A DNA stretch of 53,740 nt from Salinarimonas sp. (GTDB lineage: Bacteria; Pseudomonadota; Alphaproteobacteria; Rhizobiales; Beijerinckiaceae). The notes below the pieces were generated by a model. It made no database searches. It was not told the origin of the DNA and saw only the letters and a list, made by a program, of their open reading frames with translations. Location of the stretch: assembly GCA_020832565.1 (NCBI GenBank), contig JAFIEI010000025.1:1-53740 (forward strand), read 5' to 3'. A program made the translations under genes and the position numbers. This document shows positions 16,741 through 23,472 of the stretch, in pieces. Position 1 is the first letter of the stretch; each line of letters starts with the position of its first letter.

Positions 16741-18477
16741 ATGTCGGATGTCATGCTGTATGCCGCCATTGCGGCCCCGCTCGCCCTCGCCGTGCTGACG
16801 CTCCTGCCTGCAGCGCGAGCGCTCGTCCTGCGGCTTGCGGTGATCGCGCCGCTGCCGGCGCTCGCACTTGCGCTGCTCGCCCCGCCCTCGAACCTGAGCG
16901 AGTCCTGGCTGATCATGGGCACGGTGATCGGGCTCAATTCGGTGAGCAAGATCTTCCTCGCCTTCACCGCGATCCTCTGGGCGGCGGCTGCGGCAACGGC
17001 GCGACGCTGGATGCGGGGCGATGTCCACGCGACAGGCTTCATCACCTGCTTCCTGCTCGCCATGACCGGCAATATCGGGCTGATCCTGGCGCAGGACGCG
17101 TTCAGCTTCTATGCCTTGTTCGCGCTGATGAGCTTTGCTTCGTTCGGGCTCGTCGTGCATGCGCGCAGCGACAAGGCCTATCGCGCCGGGCGGCTTTATA
17201 TCGCCTTCGTCGTGGCCGGCGAGCTCGCGCTCTTTGCCGGGCTGCTGCTGGCCACCCGCGAGGCGGGTTCATCGCTGCTGGCGGATCTGCGCATGGCGGA
17301 GCTTTCGGGGCTGAGCGTTTCCCTGCTGATCGGCGGCTTCGCCGTCAAGCTCGGCATCATGCCCCTGCATTTCTGGCTGCCGCCGGCCCACGGGGCGGCA
17401 CCGGTTCCCGCAAGTGCGGTGCTCTCGGGGGCGATGATCAAGGCGGGTCTGTTCGGCATGATCGCGACCCTGCCGCTTGGCCTCCACGCCTATCCCGACC
17501 ATGCCACATTGATGCTTGCGGCGGGGCTCGTCACGATCTTCGCTGCAACGCTGATCGGTGTGCGCGAGGATAGTCCCAAGGCCGTGCTCGGCTTTTCCAG
17601 CGTGAGCCAGATGGGCATCGTCGCGCTGGCTCTTGGTGCCGGGTTGATGGCACCTACCGCCTGGCCGGCCCTGCTGCCCGTCGCGGTTTTTCTCGCCGCG
17701 CATCACGCACTGGCCAAGGGCGCGCTGTTTCTCGGCGCGGGCATGTTCGGCGCGATCAGCGCTCTGCGCGCGCGCCTGATCGTCATGCTCGCCCTTGCCC
17801 TGCCTGCCGCGGCGCTAGCGGGGCTCGTCGCCACGTCGGGAGCCCTCGGCAAGGAAGCGCTCAAGACTGCGCTGGAAGCCGGCTCCGCCGCGTGGCTGCC
17901 ATGGCTGACCATCGCCCTGTCCCTGTCGGGCATCGCTACGACGCTGCTGATGGCGCGGTTCGGCTACACACTCTGGAAACAGGCTCCGCCGGCGCCGGAG
18001 TCGGTTCGCGCGCAGCCCGACGGCCTCGTCGTGCCCGTCCTCGGCCTTGTCGCGCTGTCAGCTCTCTTGCCGATGGCCTGGTCGCTGATTGCTCGCGAGG
18101 CGCGCTTTGCCGTGTTCGCCGACAAGCCCGCCGACCCGCTGCCAATCATTGCCGGTATGGTGATCGCGCTCGCCGCAGTCATCCGCGCCTACGCGCTCGA
18201 GGTCGGAACGAGCGCCTTCATCGGACAGATAGCCGCGCCTTTCGTTACCCTGCATGGGCGGATCGACGCGGCGGGCAGACGGCGTGCGCGCGATTTGCGC
18301 CGCGTCTCCCGCCGCATTCCGGTGATGCTGTCTCAGCGCGCCGAGAGCCTGCGACTAGGCCAGACGGCCATCGCTGCCCTCGTGCTCGCGGTCATCGCCG
18401 TCGGCATGTTCGAACTGCGTGCGGAGGAGGCTGCGGGTGTTGCGCCGGTGATCGAGACGCCGCTGCCGGAAGAATGA
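16741..18477 (+). CDS. Antiporter subunit, third NuoL/HyfB-type subunit
   Basis: A 578-residue membrane protein of the same family, closest in pattern to HyfB/NuoL. The TM7 lysine is kept in GFAVKLGIMPLHFWLPPAHG. At the TM5 position where relatives have glutamate (WELMSL-type motif) this protein reads FYALFALMSF, with alanine at about residue 127. A long soluble segment at about 505-545 (arginine-rich) precedes a last helix near 552-568, comparable to the NuoL lateral helix region. The ATG at 16741 is better spaced from CGGGAG than the GTG at 16732. It is the last gene of the operon. Confidence 0.85.
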   Translation: MSDVMLYAAIAAPLALAVLTLLPAARALVLRLAVIAPLPALALALLAPPSNLSESWLIMGTVIGLNSVSKIFLAFTAILWAAAAATARRWMRGDVHATGFITCFLLAMTGNIGLILAQDAFSFYALFALMSFASFGLVVHARSDKAYRAGRLYIAFVVAGELALFAGLLLATREAGSSLLADLRMAELSGLSVSLLIGGFAVKLGIMPLHFWLPPAHGAAPVPASAVLSGAMIKAGLFGMIATLPLGLHAYPDHATLMLAAGLVTIFAATLIGVREDSPKAVLGFSSVSQMGIVALALGAGLMAPTAWPALLPVAVFLAAHHALAKGALFLGAGMFGAISALRARLIVMLALALPAAALAGLVATSGALGKEALKTALEAGSAAWLPWLTIALSLSGIATTLLMARFGYTLWKQAPPAPESVRAQPDGLVVPVLGLVALSALLPMAWSLIAREARFAVFADKPADPLPIIAGMVIALAAVIRAYALEVGTSAFIGQIAAPFVTLHGRIDAAGRRRARDLRRVSRRIPVMLSQRAESLRLGQTAIAALVLAVIAVGMFELRAEEAAGVAPVIETPLPEE

Positions 18478-18514
18478 CGCGATCCCCTCATTCGGCCTCC
18501 AGCTCACGGAGAAG

Positions 18515-18545
18515 AAAGCCGCCCGAATCTTATCGGGCGGCTTTT
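18515..18545 (+). terminator. Rho-independent terminator of the antiporter operon
   Basis: GCCGCCCGA at 18518-18526 pairs perfectly with TCGGGCGGC at 18533-18541, flanked by AAA and TTTT so that it may act in both directions. It separates the antiporter operon from the convergent DUF1127 gene. Confidence 0.88.
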
Positions 18546-18582
18546 GGATCTGTCTTATGGTCCGCATCGGATCAGCGAATGT

Positions 18583-18930
18583 TCAGGCATGAAACAGCGA
18601 GATCCTCTGATCCTGCCGGCTGTTGCGCCGGGTCGCTGCGCCGCTTGTCTCGTTTTGCGCATACGCCGCGTACTCCTGGTGAGCGGCGCGGATTGCGAGG
18701 CGTTCGACATCCACGTCGAGCATCGCCCGCGACAGGCCGAGCATGGCGAGTTGGCGGTCGTTGAGCCGCTCCAGCACGCGGGTAATGGCGGCGATATCGC
18801 GCTCATGCCGCCAGTCGCGATAAAACGTGCCGAGCCGGTCCATGCTCTCCTGCACGAGTTGACGCATCAACCCGTCCTGATGGCGTGTGATCGGCGATTT
18901 CGCCCCTGACTGGTCAATGCGTGCCAGCAT
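18583..18930 (-). CDS. DUF1127-family small protein
   Basis: A 115-residue protein whose residues about 45-75 (ITRVLERLNDRQLAMLGLSR) fit the DUF1127 motif of small arginine-rich regulatory proteins in alphaproteobacteria. It is longer than the typical member (50-90 residues). The ATG at 18930 is preceded by AGGAGAAGGAGAAG. A copy of the ECF-type promoter motif lies 36 bp upstream (18967-18993). It is divergent from the membrane-protein operon at 19108. Confidence 0.75.
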   Translation of the reverse strand: MLARIDQSGAKSPITRHQDGLMRQLVQESMDRLGTFYRDWRHERDIAAITRVLERLNDRQLAMLGLSRAMLDVDVERLAIRAAHQEYAAYAQNETSGAATRRNSRQDQRISLFHA

Positions 18931-18966
18931 CGGACTTCTCCTTCTCCTGCGATTGTTCTCCCCCTT

Positions 18967-18993
18967 CAAACGGGCCGCATTCCGGTTTCATCC
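18967..18993 (-). promoter_or_regulatory. ECF-sigma promoter of the DUF1127 gene
   Basis: Read on the minus strand, GGATGAAACCG (18993 to 18983) and CCGTTTG (18973 to 18967) are separated by 9 bp. The same two blocks with the same spacing precede 19108 and the sigma gene at 21299. The -10-like block ends 36 bp before the start codon. Confidence 0.75.
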
Positions 18994-19024
18994 CCGCTGC
19001 GACGGGATGTCGTCATCGCAGCGG
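18994..19024. repeat. Inverted repeat between divergent ECF promoters
   Basis: CCGCTGCGA at 18994-19002 and TCGCAGCGG at 19016-19024 are perfect inverted 9-mers separated by 13 bp. The repeat lies between the two outward-facing ECF-type promoters and abuts the -35 block of the minus one. It could be an operator for an additional regulator or simply a hairpin. Confidence 0.5.
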
Positions 19025-19051
19025 ACTGAATTCGATTTCGACAATGCAGAA

Positions 19052-19078
19052 GGATGAAACCGCGCTCAGGACCGTTTG
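19052..19078 (+). promoter_or_regulatory. ECF-sigma promoter of the 19108 operon
   Basis: GGATGAAACCG at 19052-19062 and CCGTTTG at 19072-19078, 9 bp apart, end 29 bp before the start codon at 19108. Written as GGATG-N16-CGTT, the layout resembles the GGAAC-N16/17-CGTT promoters of alphaproteobacterial general stress sigma factors. Confidence 0.75.
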
Positions 19079-19107
19079 CGATCTGTCACTCGAACCCGGA
19101 GGCAGCC

Positions 19108-19740
19108 ATGACCATTCGCGAAAACGTATCCACCCGCGAAGCCACGCGCGCGCCCGCCCTCGTCTCTATGCCGGCGTTTCGGGCACTACCGGCCCTGGCT
19201 GATCCGCGCACGCATCCGGTATTGCGCAGCCTGTCGGAGAAATCCGCCGCATCGGCTACGGGTACGACCGCCGCTATGCGCCATCTGCACGGTCGGGTCC
19301 GCGCCGGGCTCGACTCATGCCTGGATGCTCTGCCCACGATGCAGATGATCAGACGCGCCGCGCGCCGGGAGAGCTTGATATTCCTGCGCGATAACGGCTT
19401 TGAGCCGTTGGCGAGCCTGTTCGCGCTTTCGCCGCGTCTGGCCTGGGCGATCACCCTGCCCTTTGGGATGACGAGTCTGTTCGGGATCTTCATTTTCGGC
19501 ATCGAGCTGGTTCTGATCTCCGCGCTCGGCCTGTTCTTCGCCTTTCTCGTCGCCAATGACGCGGCGCGGCGCTTGCAGGAGGGGGCGACGACCCGAAAGG
19601 GCGCGACGCGATCAACACCGCTGGTCCTCACCATACCGGATGCGCTGCCCGCGCCGGCCGAGAGGCCGCTCACACCGCTCTGTGTCGATAAAGCCGTTGC
19701 CGCGAGCCAGCCGGTCTCGGCAAACCGTGGGGAGACCTGA
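19108..19740 (+). CDS. Hypothetical membrane protein of the ECF locus
   Basis: A 210-residue protein that I do not assign to a family. A long polar N-terminal region (to about residue 105) is followed by one hydrophobic hairpin, about residues 108-150 (WAITLPFGMTSLFGIFIFGI, then LISALGLFFAFLVAND), and a polar tail. GGAGG lies just before the ATG at 19108. It is followed after 2 bp by the DUF2333 gene and is headed by an ECF-type promoter, so it is probably an envelope-associated member of that regulon. Confidence 0.65.
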   Translation: MTIRENVSTREATRAPALVSMPAFRALPALADPRTHPVLRSLSEKSAASATGTTAAMRHLHGRVRAGLDSCLDALPTMQMIRRAARRESLIFLRDNGFEPLASLFALSPRLAWAITLPFGMTSLFGIFIFGIELVLISALGLFFAFLVANDAARRLQEGATTRKGATRSTPLVLTIPDALPAPAERPLTPLCVDKAVAASQPVSANRGET

Positions 19741-19742
19741 TC

Positions 19743-20825
19743 ATGGCGCAGGCCGGCCATCTGCCCGCAGGATCATATGGCGCCGACGGCCGTTCGCGCG
19801 CCCTCGTGCCGGTGCCCCGGGACAAGACTCCCGTTGATCGACGCGCGCCGCGCCGTCCGCGCGCCCTGGCTGCCGATGCGGCGATTTTTGTGGCAAGGAT
19901 CACCTTCGGGCGTGGCTGGCGAACCATCGCCCGGCGCGGCGTGATCTGGTTTGCCGGGTTTCTCGTCGTCTATTTCGGCATCATCGGCACGTTGATGACG
20001 CGTATGGACGCCAATCCCGACTTCATGCCCCCCGCCGCCGTCGAAGGCGGCAGCCATGCCATGAACATGGCGATCGCCCTGGTTGATCGCGAGGTCAACC
20101 AGCATGGCTGGCTGCCCAACGACCCGTGGTTCATGCCGGGCGGCCTGCGCGACAACGCCCCGAATTTCCAGCTCGGCATCATCCAGGCGCTGGGGCGCTT
20201 TTCCTTCGAGATGGTGGATACGATCGGGCGGGCACGCGGCTCGTCGCGGGCGGATCCGGATCTTGAGCGCGCTGCCGGCTTTCTGCAATTCCCCGGCGAT
20301 ATCTGGCATATCGCATTCGAGAAGTCGCTGATGCCGACGGTGACGAGTGATCAGCAGTACCGCGCCGCCCTGCGTGCACTGACCTCCTACAACAACCGCG
20401 TGGCCCAGGGGCAGGCGATCTTCGAACGGCGCGCCGATGCGCTGGCCTCGACCCTGACGCGGATCGCCGATGATCTCGGTTCACAAACCGCGCAGCTCGA
20501 GCAGCACAGCCGCAGCGATCTGCTTTGGCTGATCGATTTCGAGGCGGATGACATCTTCTTCCGCAACAAGGGGGTGACCTACGCCTATTACCTGCTCCTG
20601 CGCGAGCTCGGCCGCGATTTCGAGATGCTGATCGCCGCGCGCGGGCTGTCGCATGTCTGGCAGCAGACGGTAATGACCCTGCGTTATGCCTCGCAACTCG
20701 ATCCACCGATCGTGATGAACGCCCGCAGCGACGGGTTTCTCGCCAATCATCTTGTTTTGCAGGGCTTCTACATCAACCGCGCCGTGATCCAGCTCAACGA
20801 ACTGGTGACGACGTTGAACTTCTGA
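19743..20825 (+). CDS. DUF2333 family protein
   Basis: A 360-residue protein with a polar N-terminus, one transmembrane segment at about residues 66-84 and a large domain, probably periplasmic, that carries DUF2333-type motifs: WLPNDPWFMPGG, DNAPNFQLGIIQAL, RARGSSRADPDLERA and FPGDIWHI. The function of the family is unknown. It is second in the ECF-controlled operon, with GGGGAG before the ATG and only 2 bp from the preceding gene. Confidence 0.85.
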   Translation: MAQAGHLPAGSYGADGRSRALVPVPRDKTPVDRRAPRRPRALAADAAIFVARITFGRGWRTIARRGVIWFAGFLVVYFGIIGTLMTRMDANPDFMPPAAVEGGSHAMNMAIALVDREVNQHGWLPNDPWFMPGGLRDNAPNFQLGIIQALGRFSFEMVDTIGRARGSSRADPDLERAAGFLQFPGDIWHIAFEKSLMPTVTSDQQYRAALRALTSYNNRVAQGQAIFERRADALASTLTRIADDLGSQTAQLEQHSRSDLLWLIDFEADDIFFRNKGVTYAYYLLLRELGRDFEMLIAARGLSHVWQQTVMTLRYASQLDPPIVMNARSDGFLANHLVLQGFYINRAVIQLNELVTTLNF

Positions 20826-20851
20826 ATCCTGCGCCATGAGGAGGCACGCTC

Positions 20852-21193
20852 ATGCAACCGATCCAGTTTCTGCGTATTCCGATGCCCGTTGTCGCACTCG
20901 GGGTATCGCTCGCCCTCATCGCCTATGCGATGCGCGCCGATCTCTATGCGGGACCCGGCATCGTCACCACACTGCTCGCCATGGCAGCGGTGTTCGTCGC
21001 GGCGAAGAGCGTGGCGCAGCCGCTGCGGCGCGACTGGCGCGACATGGCGGCGCTCGGCATCGCCATCGCGGTCGCCCCGCTCGTGTTGTCCCCTTTCATC
21101 GCCTTTCCGCTGACCGCGTATCTCGTGCATCTGATCTGCGGCATCCTGATCGGACTGCGGGCGCGGTTCGAGCTGCACGGCGATAACAGGTGA
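20852..21193 (+). CDS. Small membrane protein, third gene of the ECF-controlled operon
   Basis: A 113-residue protein with three or four hydrophobic segments (about residues 9-26, 33-50, 66-82 and 86-102). No family recognised. GAGGAGGC precedes the ATG at 20852. It lies 26 bp after DUF2333 and before the ECF sigma gene, which has its own promoter. Confidence 0.68.
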   Translation: MQPIQFLRIPMPVVALGVSLALIAYAMRADLYAGPGIVTTLLAMAAVFVAAKSVAQPLRRDWRDMAALGIAIAVAPLVLSPFIAFPLTAYLVHLICGILIGLRARFELHGDNR

Positions 21194-21235
21194 ATGATGC
21201 GTCATCCCGCCGCATGCGTTTCTCGGAGCTTTCCG

Positions 21236-21262
21236 GGATGAAACCGCTCCACCGCCCGTTTG
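21236..21262 (+). promoter_or_regulatory. ECF-sigma promoter of the sigma/anti-sigma operon
   Basis: GGATGAAACCG at 21236-21246 and CCGTTTG at 21256-21262, 9 bp apart, end 36 bp before the GTG start of the sigma gene. Its identity with the motif before two neighbouring units implies positive autoregulation by this sigma factor. Confidence 0.78.
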
Positions 21263-21298
21263 TGAGCGATATTGAGGCAATCCGGAGGAGGAGAGGCG

Positions 21299-21805
21299 GT
21301 GTCGCGGCAGGATTTGAGTGAGCAGATTACCGGACATGTCGCGAGTTTGCGCCGTTACGCCATGGTGCTGACGCGCAAACCGGACGAAGCCGAGGATCTC
21401 GTCCAGGATTGCCTGACCCGCGCCATAGCGGCAGCGGATCGCTGGCAGCCCGACAGCGATCTGCGCGCCTGGCTGTTTCGCATCATGCACAATGTCTTCA
21501 TCGACAACGTGCGCAAGCAGCGTGTGCGTGACGCGGCCCGGCCCGTCATAGCCGAGCCGGCGGAGCCGCCGGCGCAACCCGTCAGAGTGGAGCTGCGCCA
21601 GGTGCTCGACGCCCTGCATGCCCTGCCGGAGCACTATCGCGAGCCCATCGTGCTCGTGGCTATCAACGAGATGACCTATGCGGATGCTGCGCGCGTCATC
21701 GACGTGCCGCTGGGCACTTTCATGTCCCGGCTGGCACGCGGACGCGAGGCGCTGCGGCGCGTCGTCGGAGGCGCGAAAGCCCCTCATCTCCGGCTGGTTT
21801 CCTGA
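21299..21805 (+). CDS. ECF-type RNA polymerase sigma factor
   Basis: A 168-residue group IV sigma factor. Region 2 spans about residues 10-75 (DEAEDLVQDCLTRAI, then DLRAWLFRIMHNVFID), and region 4 about 98-155 (ALHALPEHYREPIVLVAINE, then GTFMSRLARGREALRR). The GTG at 21299 is chosen because GGAGGAGGAGAG lies just upstream; a TTG at 21272 is less likely. It is followed after 14 bp by a membrane-anchored anti-sigma factor and preceded by its own putative target promoter. Confidence 0.93.
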   Translation: MSRQDLSEQITGHVASLRRYAMVLTRKPDEAEDLVQDCLTRAIAAADRWQPDSDLRAWLFRIMHNVFIDNVRKQRVRDAARPVIAEPAEPPAQPVRVELRQVLDALHALPEHYREPIVLVAINEMTYADAARVIDVPLGTFMSRLARGREALRRVVGGAKAPHLRLVS

Positions 21806-21819
21806 GGAGGATCGCACAG

Positions 21820-22662
21820 ATGATCGAAAAGACCACCAAGGATGACGTGAGCGACGAGGATATCCAACGTATCATCGACGGCACACTCGACCCCGAACGT
21901 CACGCCGAGATCGTCGCCCGCATCGCGCAGGATCCCGAGCGCCTCGAGCGTGTCGAGAGCATGATCGCGCACAATGCGGCGCTCAAGGAGGCCGCCGCCG
22001 CTCTGGCGCCGTACGAGAACGATCCGGCGGAAACCGATGCGCGAACGCGGGAACTGAGCGAGGCTCTGGCTGCCACCCTTGCCGAACGCGTTGAAACCGA
22101 GGCTTCAGCGCGGAAGAGTTGGCGCGCGCGCCTTGCGCCATACGCACGCAATACCGCCGCTGCCGCCATTCTCGTTGCTGCAGGCTGGTTCGGCCAATCC
22201 GCCTATGAGTATGCGAACGCCCCCTATCCGGGCTATGTAGCCGATGCGGCGGGCGCGCATCTCGTCTTCGCCGAGGATCAGCAATTCCCGGCGGAGTTTC
22301 GCGCCGAGGCTCTGGCGCTTGCAGCCAGCTGGTTTGAGGAGAAGATGGGGCATGCGGTGGCGCCGCCCGAACTCGACATCGTCGGACTGCAGCTCATCGG
22401 TGCCCGGTTGCTCGGCAACAAGGAAGGGCCCCTGGCGCAATACATCTACGAAGACGAGGGGGGGGAGCGTCTTTCACTCGTGGTCAAGGCGGCTGCGACC
22501 GACAGGCCGCGCGCGCCGAGCTACCGCGCCCTGCCTCAGGGCCGCGCCAGTTACTGGAGCGATCGGGGCCTCGAATACGCGCTGATCTCACGCTATGCGG
22601 ACCGCGACCGGCACGCCTCCATCACCGAGGTCAGCCGGGCGCTTCTGGCGCAAAGGATCTGA
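21820..22662 (+). CDS. Membrane-anchored anti-sigma factor
   Basis: A 280-residue protein with a cytoplasmic helical N-terminus (DEDIQRIIDGTLDPERHAEI, then RIAQDPERLERVESM) of the type that binds ECF sigma factors, one transmembrane segment at about residues 109-124 (NTAAAAILVAAGWFGQ) and a periplasmic domain of about 150 residues that could sense envelope signals. No HxxxCxxC zinc site is visible. It follows the sigma gene in the same operon and presumably keeps it inactive until stress. Confidence 0.82.
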   Translation: MIEKTTKDDVSDEDIQRIIDGTLDPERHAEIVARIAQDPERLERVESMIAHNAALKEAAAALAPYENDPAETDARTRELSEALAATLAERVETEASARKSWRARLAPYARNTAAAAILVAAGWFGQSAYEYANAPYPGYVADAAGAHLVFAEDQQFPAEFRAEALALAASWFEEKMGHAVAPPELDIVGLQLIGARLLGNKEGPLAQYIYEDEGGERLSLVVKAAATDRPRAPSYRALPQGRASYWSDRGLEYALISRYADRDRHASITEVSRALLAQRI

Positions 22663-22666
22663 AGCA

Positions 22667-23122
22667 TCAGAAATACTCTGCCGTGCAGCGGAAGTCGTAT
22701 GTGATGGTCCAGCCGTCCGGCTGGGCATCAAGGGCTTGCGCCGATGCCGGTCGAAGGTGCAAACGCCCGACCGCATGATCGGGGCCGGCAGTAATCTCGC
22801 CCATGTCGCCCAGGGAACTGGACATGCGAAATTGCTGGCCACGCATCGCGTGTGCGTCGATGAAGGAGAGGTCGACGCTGGAAACATCGCCAAAATCGAC
22901 ACTCTCTTCGGTCCCTTCGCCCCTGAATGCAAGTCGCAGGCGCATGCCTTCGGATTGCGCGTTCATGACGAAATCATCGGCCGAAAACCCGCACCGGGCT
23001 TCGACGACATGCGCGATCTCGGATCCCCAGCCGATCTGCCCGGCATCCTGCGCACTCGCCCCGGAGCCGATCGCGAAGACCAGCAAGACGCCCGGCAACA
23101 ACCCGAGTCCAAAGCGTCTCAT
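22667..23122 (-). CDS. Exported hypothetical protein
   Basis: A 151-residue protein with a clear Sec signal peptide (MRRFGLGLLPGVLLVFAIG, cleavage near ASA-QD at 22-25). The mature part has two cysteines, one at about residue 44 and one near the C-terminus (DFRCTAEYF), which could form a disulfide. No family recognised. The ATG at 23122 is preceded by AAGGGGG. It converges on the anti-sigma gene with only 4 bp between stops. Confidence 0.68.
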   Translation of the reverse strand: MRRFGLGLLPGVLLVFAIGSGASAQDAGQIGWGSEIAHVVEARCGFSADDFVMNAQSEGMRLRLAFRGEGTEESVDFGDVSSVDLSFIDAHAMRGQQFRMSSSLGDMGEITAGPDHAVGRLHLRPASAQALDAQPDGWTITYDFRCTAEYF

Positions 23123-23472
23123 GAAGAGCCCCCCTTGATGCAGGCGAACTGCGCTTGCCACCCGACGTCCCGCGCAGCACCTTCCAAAACTCTTATATGC
23201 TCGATCGCCGCGACGCCCCGTTCGTTTGGAGGGGGCCGTTCCAGTGTGACGCAGAGCCGAGCGACTTCCTCGCGGCCGGGTCTCAGACCGAAACCCATTC
23301 ATTCCCCGCGGCGATCCGTGCAGGCAATCTTTGAAACCTCGGGGAAATGCCGGCATGCTCTACGAACACGGATCTCCGGCTTTGTCGCGAGCCGGGGGAA
23401 CGGGGTATTGTGCTCAGAAGGAACCATCACTGACCCGCTCCGGTTGACGTTACCCGAATGAAGAGGTTGCAG
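23123..23472. other. Divergent intergenic region before fadE
   Basis: No gene is seen in these 350 bp between the exported protein (minus) and fadE (plus). GGAAC at 23420 with CGGTT at 23441 loosely resembles a general-stress (EcfG-type) promoter for the beta-oxidation operon, but the -10 block is imperfect and I give it little weight. Confidence 0.35.
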
